Source: Neptunicella plasticusilytica (GTDB taxonomy: Bacteria > Pseudomonadota > Gammaproteobacteria > Enterobacterales > Alteromonadaceae). Taken from it: 64,000 bases of DNA. The DNA lies in NCBI RefSeq assembly GCF_047922965.1, contig NZ_CP150481.1:1984001-2048000 (forward strand). The letters run 5' to 3'. The notes below the pieces were generated by a model. That model had not been told where the DNA came from. It saw only the letters and a list, made by a program, of their open reading frames with translations, and did no database searches. Shown here piece after piece: positions 34,033-42,861 of the stretch (position 1 is its first letter; each line of letters begins with the position of its first letter). The translations under genes and the position numbers were made by a program.

Positions 34033-35341
34033 ACAAACATCCAATTTTGCCCCGCTAGCGGCCCGAATGCGGCCGCAAAATATTGATGAATATTATGGCC
34101 AGTCGCATATAGTCGGGCAGGGCAAGCCGCTATATCAGGCGATCCAGTTGGGTCGAGCCCATTCGATGATTTTATGGGGGCCACCAGGCACAGGTAAAAC
34201 CACATTGGCCGAGATTGTTGCGCATCATTCCAACGCGCATCTGGAGCGTATCTCTGCGGTAACATCCGGTGTTAAGGATATTCGCAGCGCCATAGAGGCA
34301 GCTAAATATCACGCCTCCAGTCGCGGTAAAAACACCATTTTATTTGTGGACGAAGTGCACCGTTTTAACAAGTCCCAGCAAGATGCGTTTTTGCCTTTTA
34401 TTGAAGACGGTACTGTGACCTTTATTGGTGCCACCACCGAAAATCCGTCTTTCGAATTGAATAACGCCCTGTTGTCCAGGACCCGCGTCTATTTGTTAAA
34501 AAATTTGCTTGAAGCGGATTTGGTTGAAATTCTGGATAGAGCCTTGGCGGACGAAGAAAGGGGGCTGGGGCAACAGCAACTGACAATCAGCGATGAAGCA
34601 CGCCATTTGTTGTGTGAGTTAAGTGCTGGTGATGCCCGTCGGCTGCTTAATTATCTGGAACTGTCAGCCGATTTTGCCGACCACAGCCAGATTGACATTA
34701 ATACCGTCAAGCAGGCGGTGGGCGATAAAATCAGCCTGTTTGATAAAGGCGGTGATCAGTATTACGACATGCTTTCTGCCTTGCATAAATCGGTGCGAGG
34801 CTCCTCACCAGATGGTGCCTTGTACTGGTATGCGCGTATTTTACAAGGCGGTGGCGACCCTTTTATTGTCGCCAGACGTTTGTTGGCGATTGCGTCGGAA
34901 GATATCGGCAATGCCGATCCTCGCGCGTTGCAAATTACCCTCAATGCCTGGGATATTTTTCAGCGGGTAGGACCGGCAGAAGGGGAAAGAGCCATTGCTC
35001 AGGCGTTGATTTACTGCGCCAGCGCCGCCAAGAGCAATGCCGTCTATATGGCGTTTAATCAAGCCAAAGAAGATGCCAAAAATCTGCCTGATTACGAAGT
35101 CCCGCTGCATTTACGCAATGCGCCCACCAAATTAATGAAAGAAATGGGCCACGGTGCAGAATATCGCTATGCGCACAACGAGCCGGGCGCTTTTGCCGCA
35201 GGTGAAAAATATTTACCGGTGGAGTTAAAAGATAAAATTTACTATCAACCCAATGAACGGGGAATGGAAAAGCAGATTAAGGCCAAGCTGGATTATTTGC
35301 AGCAATTGAACCAACAAAGTGAGCACAAGCGTTATGAATAA
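34013..35341 (+). CDS. rarA: Replication-associated recombination protein RarA (MgsA)
   Basis: RarA is a clamp-loader-like AAA+ ATPase acting at stalled replication forks. The 442-residue protein starts near E. coli RarA with FAPLAARMRPQN, has Walker A GPPGTGKTT near residues 59-67, Walker B FVDEVHRFNKSQQDAFLP and sensor GATTENPSFE, and the C-terminal tetramerisation region with PLHLRNAPTKLMKE. ATG 34013 lies inside the end of lolA; a longer frame starting at 33953 is rejected since the extra residues have no family match. It overlaps crcB by 8 bases. Confidence 0.95.
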   Translation: MTQQGFKQTSNFAPLAARMRPQNIDEYYGQSHIVGQGKPLYQAIQLGRAHSMILWGPPGTGKTTLAEIVAHHSNAHLERISAVTSGVKDIRSAIEAAKYHASSRGKNTILFVDEVHRFNKSQQDAFLPFIEDGTVTFIGATTENPSFELNNALLSRTRVYLLKNLLEADLVEILDRALADEERGLGQQQLTISDEARHLLCELSAGDARRLLNYLELSADFADHSQIDINTVKQAVGDKISLFDKGGDQYYDMLSALHKSVRGSSPDGALYWYARILQGGGDPFIVARRLLAIASEDIGNADPRALQITLNAWDIFQRVGPAEGERAIAQALIYCASAAKSNAVYMAFNQAKEDAKNLPDYEVPLHLRNAPTKLMKEMGHGAEYRYAHNEPGAFAAGEKYLPVELKDKIYYQPNERGMEKQIKAKLDYLQQLNQQSEHKRYE

Positions 35342-35717
35342 TGCCACCGTCTATCTTTATATTGCCATTGGTGGGGCAGGTGGTGCCTGTTTGCGGCATT
35401 TTATTAACCAAATGATGTTGCAGCTGCTTGGCAAAGGTTTTCCTTTTGGTACACTGCTGGTCAATATTGTCGGTTCTTTTACGCTCGGGTTGTTGTACAG
35501 CTTGCTGGAACAAGGCCATGTAAGTGTGGCTCCGTGGCGTTCTCTGGTTGCGATCGGTTTTTTAGGCGCACTTACCACATTTTCCACCTTTTCCGTTGAT
35601 ACCATGTTGCTGATGCAACAAGGATCATGGATGAAAGGGTTAATGAATATTGTGTTTAACCTGGTTTGCTGCTTTGGCGCTGCCTGGCTGGGTTTACAAC
35701 TGGTTGGCAGGCAATAA
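35334..35717 (+). CDS. crcB: Fluoride channel CrcB (Fluc)
   Basis: CrcB/Fluc exports fluoride as a dual-topology dimer. The 127-residue protein has four hydrophobic helices and the family signatures GGAGGACLRH near residue 10-19 (with the conserved Arg), NIVGSF near 41 (the Asn in the pore) and GALTTFSTFSVD near 74-85 (sodium site and phenylalanine box). ATG 35334 overlaps the end of rarA; a GTG at 35319 is less likely for lack of a ribosome binding site. No fluoride riboswitch is visible because the gene is embedded in the rarA-serS operon. Confidence 0.94.
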   Translation: MNNATVYLYIAIGGAGGACLRHFINQMMLQLLGKGFPFGTLLVNIVGSFTLGLLYSLLEQGHVSVAPWRSLVAIGFLGALTTFSTFSVDTMLLMQQGSWMKGLMNIVFNLVCCFGAAWLGLQLVGRQ

Positions 35718-35783
35718 TAAATTAATCGCCGGTTTGTACCGGCTGTCCCAGACATCATTTTAATAAGGTTAACAAAAGCAAAA

Positions 35784-37073
35784 ATGTTAGATCCCAAGCA
35801 CTTACGTAATGATATTGAAGAAACCGCCCGACGTTTGGCGTTACGCGGTTTTAAGCTGGATGTAGCCGCATTCAATCAACTGGAAGAAAAGCGTAAAACA
35901 CTGCAAGTCCGCACTCAGGAATTGCAAAATGAACGTAACGTGCGCTCTAAATCTATTGGTAAAGCCAAAGCGGCAGGTGAAGACATTGCTCCTTTAATGG
36001 CCGAAGTAGGCAAGCTGGGCAGTGAACTGGATTCGGCCAAGGCAGAATTGACGGTTTTACTGGAAGAAATTAATCAGTTTTCCATGTCAGTGCCTAATTT
36101 ACCCGATGACACGGTGCCTGCGGGTAAAGATGAAACTGAAAATCTTGAGATCCTGCTTTGGGGTACTCCACGACAGTTCGATTTTGAAATCAAAGATCAT
36201 GTTGATATAGGCACTGATCTAGACAAAGGGCTGGACTTTGAAACTGCGACTAAATTAACCGGTTCGCGTTTTGTAGTGATGCGCGGTGCAATTGCCAGAA
36301 TGCATCGGGTCTTGAGTCAGATGATGCTGGACTTGCATACCACCGAGCACGGTTATCAGGAAATGTACGTACCTTATCTGGTTAACGTAGATAGTCTTTA
36401 CGGCACCGGACAGATGCCAAAATTTGGTGAAGATTTGTTCCACACTCAACCGGCCACCGAAGAAGGACAGGGATTATCACTGATTCCTACTGCGGAAGTG
36501 CCGTTAACCAACATTGTTCGCGACGAAATTCTGTCAGCCGATGATTTGCCGCTAAAAATGACAGCGCATACGCCATGTTTTCGTAGTGAAGCCGGTTCTT
36601 ACGGTCGCGATACCCGAGGCCTGATCCGCCAACACCAGTTCGATAAAGTCGAAATGGTGCAGTTAGTCAAACCTGAAGACTCTGATCAGGCGCTGGAAGA
36701 ACTGACTAGCCACGCAGAAAAAGTCTTGCAAGTGCTGCAATTACCTTATCGTAAAGTATTGTTATGTACCGGAGATATGGGCTTTGGTGCGCGTAAAACC
36801 TACGATCTGGAAGTCTGGTTACCTGCGCAGGATACTTACCGTGAAATTTCATCCTGTTCCAATATGGGCGATTTTCAGGCACGCAGAATGCAGGCGCGTT
36901 ACCGTAATCCGGAAACTAACAAACCGGAGTTACTGCATACTTTAAATGGTTCTGGTTTGGCTGTAGGCCGTACCTTGGTTGCGATTTTGGAAAACTATCA
37001 ACAAGCGGATGGTTCGGTACTGGTACCTGAAGCTTTAAAACCTTATATGGGTGGTCTGCAAAAGATTGGTTAA
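35784..37073 (+). CDS. serS: Seryl-tRNA synthetase
   Basis: SerS charges tRNA-Ser, including the tRNA-Ser(UGA) encoded at 43.8 kb. The 429-residue class II synthetase has the N-terminal coiled-coil arm (about 28-100) that recognises the long variable arm, motif 2 with FRSEAGSYGRDTRGLIR near residue 268, and motif 3 with GSGLAVGRTLVAILENYQ near 390. A small hairpin GCCGGT/ACCGGC (35728-35743) precedes it without a T-tract. The ribosome binding site is weak. It ends the ftsK-lolA-rarA-crcB-serS group with a strong terminator. Confidence 0.97.
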   Translation: MLDPKHLRNDIEETARRLALRGFKLDVAAFNQLEEKRKTLQVRTQELQNERNVRSKSIGKAKAAGEDIAPLMAEVGKLGSELDSAKAELTVLLEEINQFSMSVPNLPDDTVPAGKDETENLEILLWGTPRQFDFEIKDHVDIGTDLDKGLDFETATKLTGSRFVVMRGAIARMHRVLSQMMLDLHTTEHGYQEMYVPYLVNVDSLYGTGQMPKFGEDLFHTQPATEEGQGLSLIPTAEVPLTNIVRDEILSADDLPLKMTAHTPCFRSEAGSYGRDTRGLIRQHQFDKVEMVQLVKPEDSDQALEELTSHAEKVLQVLQLPYRKVLLCTGDMGFGARKTYDLEVWLPAQDTYREISSCSNMGDFQARRMQARYRNPETNKPELLHTLNGSGLAVGRTLVAILENYQQADGSVLVPEALKPYMGGLQKIG

Positions 37074-37093
37074 TTCTATGCCCAAATAAACAT

Positions 37094-37125
37094 AAAAAAC
37101 CCCGGTTATCCGGGGTTTTGTTTAT
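37094..37125. terminator. Terminator between serS and the xylanase gene
   Basis: AAAACCCCGG (37096-37105) pairs perfectly with CCGGGGTTTT (37110-37119) around TTAT, followed by GTTTAT and preceded by an A-run, so it can act for serS and for the convergent minus-strand xylanase gene, which ends at 37142. Confidence 0.87.
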
Positions 37126-37141
37126 CTGGATCCTGATTTTA

Positions 37142-40100
37142 TCAGGGAAAAGTGATAGTCACATTATTCAATAATATGCTATCCGCGGTACCGTCCGTCA
37201 GTGGACCATTTAACTGTAGTGCTACCCGCTCGATAATAGCGATATCGCCATTGCCGTTATCTGTCGGGCTAAAGCTGAACGTATTCGTACCTGCTATCAG
37301 GGGTTCAATCGGCCCGTACATCCGTGCGTAGTTGGGATCGCCGGTTTGTACATAACCCTGGGCGGTTAATCCGCCATCAACTTGCGCTTGAGTCACGGTA
37401 ATAGTGTATTCAATACTGGTTCCAGCGTAGTCGGTCTGGCTAATTTGCTTGATCAGGTTTTGGCTGTTTGCTGTCCAGTCCGGCACAATTTCAGCGGCTT
37501 GTGCAACCGGATCGTAGCCAACCACAGAATTGGTACCATAATCATTTCGCCATCCTTCGGCATCGGTTAAAAAGTTATATTCAACTGTGGTAGGTGGAGC
37601 CCCGGCAGGCGGAAGGGTAACCGTCACCTTATCCAGCAATACTGTATCCGATTCGGCAGCGGTTCCTGCCAATGGGCCGTTGAGTTGCAACGATACCCGC
37701 TCAATAATCCTAATATCATTATTACCGTTATCAGTTGGGGTGAAAGTAAGAGTATTTACACCGGCAGTGAGCGGCACCACAGGGCCGTACATGCGAGCAT
37801 AACTGCTTTGCGCGCCAGTCTGTACATAACCTTGCGCCGTCATGCCTGCATCTGCTTGAGCCTGGGTGATGCGTAAGCTGTATTCAACGCTAGCCCCGGT
37901 GTAATCCGTTTCACTGATTTGACCAATAATATTTTGTACATTGACTGACCAGTCCGGCACAATCTCGGCTGCTTGTTCAACAGCGTTATGGTTCACTACG
38001 GTGGGTGTACCATAATCACCGCGCCAGCCTTGTAAACCGCTGATAAAATCATAGGTGATAACGGTAGGCTCAGGTGCACCGCCACCTTCTACACTAATAT
38101 TCAAATCCAGTAAGGTACTGATGTATTCATCCACCTGAACCTGAACCAGAAGGTTGTAACTGCTTAATGTCAGCGAACCGGATACTGTTATTTCCCCTGT
38201 GTCGGCATCAATAGTAAATAATTCTGCACCACTGCCACCGAGTATCGACCAGGTTATGGTTGCATCATCAGGATGAGCGCTGCCGTTTATGGTGGTGGTT
38301 TGCAAATTAACCAGCGTCGAGCCGACAGTGGCCGAGCTACTGGTTTCAACCTGACCCGGATCTGTAATTAGTGGTAATACGCCGCGCACATAACCTTTTA
38401 ACCACACCAAAGCCGGTTTTTCGGCACCATTCTCAAACGCCAGATGAGCGCCCTGGTTTTCGCGCCAGTGGCCGGGCAGGTAACCCCACATGGTGATGCC
38501 TTTAATGGCAGGGTGGTTCCAGAACATCGGAAACAGTCGCTGATAATCGATTAGCTGGATTAAATCTGTAGGACCATCAATATCCAGTTCGGTAACATAC
38601 AAGTCAAAACCGGTGGCGGCTAAACGGTCAATATTGTCCAGCATATTCTGATTATTGCCGGTGGTTGAAAAGGCATGCCCCTGAAAGCCTATGGCATCGA
38701 TCAGGCCGCGTTCGTCAAGTAATTCAACCAGTTCAATCATTAGTGAAGTGCGTGAAGCTGTATTGATCACACTGTATTCATTGATCATCAACTGGGTGGT
38801 TGACGGGAAAATATTGCGCGCCATCTGAAAGGCGTTAATGATCCAGTCAAATCTGGCTGCTTGAGCGGCCGCTGCGTTTTGATCCATGCCCAGATCAGTG
38901 TAATGGGTGATGAGTTCAGCGGTGGTATCCGGATCAAACAGTCTTAGCGCATCGATATAACCCGGGCCATTATTAGCCGAATTAGGAGGATCGTTATCAA
39001 ACTCGTTAACCACTTCGATAAAATCGATATCGGCGTAACGGTCATTAACGGCGTGATACCATTCAAGGATTTCTTCAAGTTGTTCCTCAGCGGGTAATGC
39101 TGAAATCCAGGCGGGTTGTTGATTTCCCCAAACCAGAACATGGTGCTTGTAAATAAAGCCATTGTCTTTGGCCATGTTGTAGGCTTGATCCAGCTCGGTC
39201 CAGTTAAACACATCACGGGTGGGTTCGGCAGAACCCCATTTTCCGGCATTTTCCGGTGTTACCTGATTCCAGTAGGCAGTAAAGTTTACTGCCTGACGAC
39301 CACAACATACTCCACCGACAAATTTGTCTTTACCCTCGGCCATCGGTGGTCCTTCGGGTACAAAGGGTTCAGGGGGAGGAATGACGTCGCCGGGCAGACC
39401 ATTTTCAAGTTGTTCAATGGTAAAGAGTACACCTTGCTGGGCAAAAGCAAATTTGTCGATATCAAGGCCGTCTTCACGTCCGGCAAAGCGAAATGTCTGA
39501 GTTAACGCATTTTCCGCTACTGTGTAGGTTATGCCGGCCAATTTTGTCCATTTCCAGGCTTGAGTTACCGAAGATCCACCGGCAACAACAGGTTCTCCGG
39601 GTTGATAACCGCTTTCGCCGGGAGCAGAAAAGCCGGCGATGCTGTTGATCAGTACCCAGCCATTGTTCACGCCCAAACTGTCAGGCGCAAAAAAGCTGTC
39701 ATCGTTGGCAGCACCAGCACCGACCCGCAGACGTGCGTAGAGCTCATAGGTTGCGGCTTGAGGAAAGGTAACTTCCAGTTGAATAACTCTATTATCATCC
39801 GTTGGGGGATTGGCATCGGTTGAGTTAATCCAGACATAGCCTGGATCACCATCTGTTAGATTAAACTCACTGCCCATAAAGACCAGATTTCCTGCACCAC
39901 CACCTTCTGCTTCAACATAACTGGCAGCGTTGGGATCGAGGTTTTGCAGGGTGGTATCGAAAGTGAGCGTCTTGCGGTCTAATGCAAAGCGGGCACTAGC
40001 GGTAGCTGAATTTCCGGCGGCAATTTGTGGCAGCGCTATATTGATGTATGGGATACCTTGATCGTTACTGCCGTCTGAATTAATCAGCTCAATGGTCGAG

Positions 40101-40318
40101 TTTTCGATTAGCAGTCGCAGTGGCCCGGAAATGACTGTTTCACCCGAATTGGTGAGAGTAATCTGTACTACATAAACTCGATCGGCTCTGTCGATAACCG
40201 GTTTCGACATTGATATTGCGATATCGCTCTGAATATCAGTCCAACTTGCATTCGCAATACAGGAAAATAACGTAATCAGGATGTAGAACATCCCTTTAGT
40301 GGCTGTGAAAAATTTCAT
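37142..40318 (-). CDS. Modular secreted GH10 endo-1,4-beta-xylanase
   Basis: This 1058-residue secreted protein is a multidomain xylanase. A signal peptide (about 1-24) is followed by an Ig-like region (25-130), a beta-sandwich module resembling CBM6/35-type carbohydrate binders (about 133-295: VEAEGG, YELYARLRVGA, GREDGLDIDKFAF), a GH10 barrel (about 325-650), a cadherin-like module (655-745) and two tandem copies of a 150-residue module (753-903, 911-1058). The GH10 acid/base is E439 in VVNEF and the nucleophile E577 in VTELD. The usual LVWH of the glycone site reads LVWGNQQPAW, a known-looking variant that may mark a subfamily. AAGG lies 8 bases before the ATG. It probably degrades plant or algal xylan; a PEP-CTERM gene lies just upstream. 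Confidence 0.9.
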   Translation of the reverse strand: MKFFTATKGMFYILITLFSCIANASWTDIQSDIAISMSKPVIDRADRVYVVQITLTNSGETVISGPLRLLIENSTIELINSDGSNDQGIPYINIALPQIAAGNSATASARFALDRKTLTFDTTLQNLDPNAASYVEAEGGGAGNLVFMGSEFNLTDGDPGYVWINSTDANPPTDDNRVIQLEVTFPQAATYELYARLRVGAGAANDDSFFAPDSLGVNNGWVLINSIAGFSAPGESGYQPGEPVVAGGSSVTQAWKWTKLAGITYTVAENALTQTFRFAGREDGLDIDKFAFAQQGVLFTIEQLENGLPGDVIPPPEPFVPEGPPMAEGKDKFVGGVCCGRQAVNFTAYWNQVTPENAGKWGSAEPTRDVFNWTELDQAYNMAKDNGFIYKHHVLVWGNQQPAWISALPAEEQLEEILEWYHAVNDRYADIDFIEVVNEFDNDPPNSANNGPGYIDALRLFDPDTTAELITHYTDLGMDQNAAAAQAARFDWIINAFQMARNIFPSTTQLMINEYSVINTASRTSLMIELVELLDERGLIDAIGFQGHAFSTTGNNQNMLDNIDRLAATGFDLYVTELDIDGPTDLIQLIDYQRLFPMFWNHPAIKGITMWGYLPGHWRENQGAHLAFENGAEKPALVWLKGYVRGVLPLITDPGQVETSSSATVGSTLVNLQTTTINGSAHPDDATITWSILGGSGAELFTIDADTGEITVSGSLTLSSYNLLVQVQVDEYISTLLDLNISVEGGGAPEPTVITYDFISGLQGWRGDYGTPTVVNHNAVEQAAEIVPDWSVNVQNIIGQISETDYTGASVEYSLRITQAQADAGMTAQGYVQTGAQSSYARMYGPVVPLTAGVNTLTFTPTDNGNNDIRIIERVSLQLNGPLAGTAAESDTVLLDKVTVTLPPAGAPPTTVEYNFLTDAEGWRNDYGTNSVVGYDPVAQAAEIVPDWTANSQNLIKQISQTDYAGTSIEYTITVTQAQVDGGLTAQGYVQTGDPNYARMYGPIEPLIAGTNTFSFSPTDNGNGDIAIIERVALQLNGPLTDGTADSILLNNVTITFP
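37145..38062 (-). repeat. Tandem duplication of a 150-residue module within the xylanase
   Basis: Two consecutive coding segments (about 37610-38062 and 37145-37588) encode clearly homologous modules. Shared landmarks in both are YDF/YNF at the start, GWR(G/N)DYGT, QAAEIVPDW, QNLI/QNII, TAQGYVQTG, YARMYGP, FTPTDNGN/FSPTDNGN, IIERV(S/A)LQLNGPL and a final VT(V/I)T. They look like carbohydrate-binding or adhesion modules from intragenic duplication; I cannot assign them to a numbered CBM family. Confidence 0.8.
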
Positions 40319-40431
40319 TGTTATGACCTTTATAAAATAGCTTTATTTTGTTTTAAGCAGGCCCAAACCAAACACTTTCTGCACAATAAACAGAGTACAA
40401 CGTGACAACATAGTCGGGTTACCAAGATCGT

Positions 40432-41109
40432 TTAGTGCTTCTTTCTACGATATGTTGCCAAACCTGCCAGTCCTACAGCCATGATTGCCATGGAACCTGG
40501 CTCCGGTACTTGTGGAGCGGCGACTTCAACCAATGAAACATTGCTGATGTTAAGTGATGAACCGGAGAGATCCGTTAACCCTCCAATATCTGCCCCCAGA
40601 ATGAGTTGGAATTCAACAAACAGTCCAGTCTGATTAGCAAAAGAATTGTCTAACGAAAAGGACAAGTTGTAGTTAAATATTCCATCGATATCTTCACTAG
40701 CCAATAAACCGGGTAAAAAATTTCCGAATCCATCACTGATACCCGCAGCGAAATAATCGGCAACAAAAGCGCCATCCTGACTGGTTAAATCACTACTGAC
40801 GTTAAAGTCTAGGGTAAGCAGAAAAGTACTGTCGGCAGCACTGGAGAGATCCAGTTCCTGAAAAAGCGCGGTATAGAAAAAAGCATCATCAATACCACCA
40901 TAATCTACATTCATCACGGCCGAGCAGTTGGGTGAACTACCGGCAATGCTGAAATCATTTGAGCCTGAAACTGGTGCTGCGAAATCTGATTCCTGCTGCC
41001 ACCCGGTATAGTCGCAACTGCTAAAATCACCATTAGTTATTGCTGCGGCCTGGAGTTGTGATGTGAGAGCACAACCTAAAATTAACGCCGCATATTGAAG
41101 TGTTTTCAT
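40432..41109 (-). CDS. PEP-CTERM sorting-domain protein, secreted, unknown role
   Basis: The 225-residue protein has an N-terminal signal peptide (about 1-22, ending LQAAA) and a C-terminal PEP-CTERM anchor: VPEPGS at about residues 201-206, a hydrophobic helix and the basic tail YRRKKH. PEP-CTERM proteins are processed by an exosortase (EpsH/XrtA) and usually go with exopolysaccharide production; no exosortase is in this window. The middle region is Ser/Asp/Phe-rich with NGDFSSCDYTGWQ near the start, resembling secreted PEP-CTERM proteins with a CBM-like beta-sandwich. It is 113 bases upstream of the xylanase on the same strand, so the two may be co-expressed. Confidence 0.85.
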   Translation of the reverse strand: MKTLQYAALILGCALTSQLQAAAITNGDFSSCDYTGWQQESDFAAPVSGSNDFSIAGSSPNCSAVMNVDYGGIDDAFFYTALFQELDLSSAADSTFLLTLDFNVSSDLTSQDGAFVADYFAAGISDGFGNFLPGLLASEDIDGIFNYNLSFSLDNSFANQTGLFVEFQLILGADIGGLTDLSGSSLNISNVSLVEVAAPQVPEPGSMAIMAVGLAGLATYRRKKH

Positions 41110-41481
41110 AGTTTAAATTCTCTAATTGTTGAGGTCAGAATACGGTTAAACACAGCTTTTATTCAGTACGCCTTGTATGTAAATAAAATGTAAAAAAGCT
41201 GTATCAGAAAAGAGGGTAGTCGATTTGTTATGCTTGTATACAAGGGGGGCTGACGATGATTGCTCGCTGCGTGCCAGGTTGTGGATTAAAAATGATAAAA
41301 ATATAATTAATATCGGATGATTTTTGCATGTAAATCAGTATCTTATATAGAGGTTGGAAAGTGGGAAAAATGCTAACGTCTAAAAAGTGATAAATGTTAT
41401 CGTGCCGGGTGAGAAAATAAAGTAAGACGCAAATGAATTAACGGAAATATTTTCAGTTTTTGGATGGCGCTGAACAAACTA
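41110..41481. promoter_or_regulatory. Upstream region of the PEP-CTERM gene, with GTATAC palindrome
   Basis: No gene is seen in these 372 AT-rich bases. A perfect 12-bp palindrome CTTGTATACAAG is at 41233-41244, of the NNGTATACNN type bound by FadR-subfamily GntR regulators. A looser inverted pair, ACAGCTTTT (41152-41160) with AAAAGCTGT (41194-41202), is nearer the gene. Together they suggest regulated expression of the PEP-CTERM/xylanase pair; the regulator is unknown. Confidence 0.45.
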
Positions 41482-41820
41482 TTACAGGCATTTAGCCGGT
41501 TTGGGTAATCCGGCGATTTTAGTGGCCTGTTTGGCAGGACCTTTGGGGAACTGGCGATGCAAATAGCGACTGTTACCTTTATCGGGGCCAAACTTTTGTG
41601 CCATGGCTTTAACCAATGCCCGAATCGCTGGGCTGGTATTAAATTCCAGGTAAAAGGATCGTACAAAGTTGATCACTTCCCAGCGTTCTTCGGTAAGTTC
41701 TATGTCGTCCTGCTTGGCAATTTCAACCGCCAGTTCAGGACTCCAGTCATCCACATGGAGTAAATAACCAAACTTGTCGGTTTCTATTTGCTGTTGTTCA
41801 AACTCGATAAAATACGCCAT
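41482..41820 (-). CDS. tusE: Sulfur relay protein TusE (DsrC family)
   Basis: TusE takes sulfur from TusBCD and hands it to MnmA for 2-thiouridine synthesis at the wobble position of tRNA-Lys, -Glu and -Gln. The 112-residue protein has the DsrC core FVRSFYLEFNTSPAIRALVKAM near residues 50-71 and the C-terminal arm GLPKPAKCL, whose penultimate Cys is the active residue; the second DsrC cysteine of sulfite reducers is absent, so this is TusE and not DsrC. It starts 6 bases after tusB, forming a tusDCBE operon. Confidence 0.95.
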   Translation of the reverse strand: MAYFIEFEQQQIETDKFGYLLHVDDWSPELAVEIAKQDDIELTEERWEVINFVRSFYLEFNTSPAIRALVKAMAQKFGPDKGNSRYLHRQFPKGPAKQATKIAGLPKPAKCL

Positions 41821-41826
41821 TTTTTA

Positions 41827-42111
41827 CTACCAGCTCAATGTTTTAGGGTAACTCAGCGTTAATCCTACAAACTCGTCGTAACTTACCCAGTTTAGCTCAA
41901 GCTGCTCAACGCAAAGACCCCGCGCTATTGCATCATCTTGTAATACATACAGCTTACATTCGGGCGTTAGTCTAGACTGCCATACTTCGAGCTGATTGAG
42001 GGCATAGGTTGCATCTTCAATCAGGATCAGACCATCTTGTGGCTGCATCCTATCAATGCATTTTTCGAGGGACAAATCGCTAAAAGGGCTGGTATTGACA
42101 ATATGCAGCAT
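41827..42111 (-). CDS. tusB: Sulfurtransferase complex subunit TusB
   Basis: TusB is the small DsrH-like subunit of the TusBCD heterohexamer that relays sulfur from TusA to TusE. The 94-residue product starts MLHIVNTSPF, the usual N-terminus, and has the family GLILIEDATYAL region near residues 28-39. The ATG at 42111 overlaps the tusC stop by one base; an in-frame TTG three bases upstream is not needed. Sequence is divergent as usual for TusB, but length and neighbours settle it. Confidence 0.9.
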   Translation of the reverse strand: MLHIVNTSPFSDLSLEKCIDRMQPQDGLILIEDATYALNQLEVWQSRLTPECKLYVLQDDAIARGLCVEQLELNWVSYDEFVGLTLSYPKTLSW

Positions 42112-42467
42112 CAAAATCTCAATATGTGGTCGTATTCAGCTATTGTGTTAGCCAAGGCAGTTTTAGCCAGTGTCGTTACTTCAATACTCAGATTATCAGC
42201 GGTGATATTGCGTTCTAGCAGACTTTGCTGGCACACATACAAGTCTTCTACATCGTAAAACTCCAGCGCGGCGAAAGACTTATGAAAATCTTTGCGCCCG
42301 ACTGTTGAGGCGCTTTGTCCCGTAACGAGCTGGAAAACACCATCGTCAATAAAAAATAATGCGACTTTTTGTCCAAAGGTACCGGCAACCATAGCCAGAT
42401 CCAGTGATTCCTGGGCGCTGGCGGAGGAGTAGGGTGATGAAGTATTAATAATTGCAATGGAGGACAT
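42111..42467 (-). CDS. tusC: Sulfurtransferase complex subunit TusC
   Basis: TusC is the DsrF-like subunit of TusBCD. The 118-residue protein shows NTSSPYSSASAQESLDLAM near the N-terminus and ALFFIDDGVFQLV near residues 36-48, typical of DsrE/F folds. GGAGG lies just before the ATG. Its start shares one base with the tusD stop, and its stop one base with tusB, so the operon is fully coupled. Confidence 0.93.
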   Translation of the reverse strand: MSSIAIINTSSPYSSASAQESLDLAMVAGTFGQKVALFFIDDGVFQLVTGQSASTVGRKDFHKSFAALEFYDVEDLYVCQQSLLERNITADNLSIEVTTLAKTALANTIAEYDHILRF

Positions 42468-42856
42468 TAAAACTGCACCACGCGATCAGAGTCAGCCATC
42501 ATCTGGATCAGCTCGCCTAATCCAGCCGATTCAAAGGGAAATGATAAATTAAAGTGCGTGGTATCGTTATCTTCAGCGTCCTGCTGCGAAATAATCCCCC
42601 GACGGTTTGCGGCGGTAATGCACACCTGCATCGGGATCGCGTACTGTCGGCTCAACTCAGCCCACTTTTGCTGCAGATTCAGCTCGTCTGAAGGCATATT
42701 GGCAAATTGGTTAGTGTTATGAATACCGTCCTGATAAAAGAAAATACCGTTTAACTTATGCTGGAGTTTGATTATCGATTCGGCAAAACGAAATGCCGTA
42801 TAAGCAGAGCTTGAATCAACAGGAGAGGAGTTAACTAATAAACAGAATGAATGCAT
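42467..42856 (-). CDS. tusD: Sulfurtransferase complex subunit TusD
   Basis: TusD is the DsrE-like catalytic subunit of TusBCD carrying the persulfide. The 129-residue protein has the N-terminal strand-turn FCLLVNSSPVDSSSAYTAFR, GIFFYQDGI near residue 38 and the active Cys in MQVCITAANRRGI near residue 78. First gene of the tusDCBE operon; the terminator after yccA lies immediately upstream, so its promoter must lie in or very near that short gap or be served by read-through. Confidence 0.94.
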   Translation of the reverse strand: MHSFCLLVNSSPVDSSSAYTAFRFAESIIKLQHKLNGIFFYQDGIHNTNQFANMPSDELNLQQKWAELSRQYAIPMQVCITAANRRGIISQQDAEDNDTTHFNLSFPFESAGLGELIQMMADSDRVVQF

Positions 42857-42861
42857 GAATA

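Noticed and set aside
35250..35340. Fluoride riboswitch ahead of crcB
   Set aside because: The gene starts inside rarA coding sequence, and no pseudoknot-type leader could be fitted.
35728..35743. Terminator or T-box leader ahead of serS
   Set aside because: Only a 6-bp stem without a T-tract; T-box leaders are not expected in gammaproteobacteria, and no specifier or antiterminator is seen.
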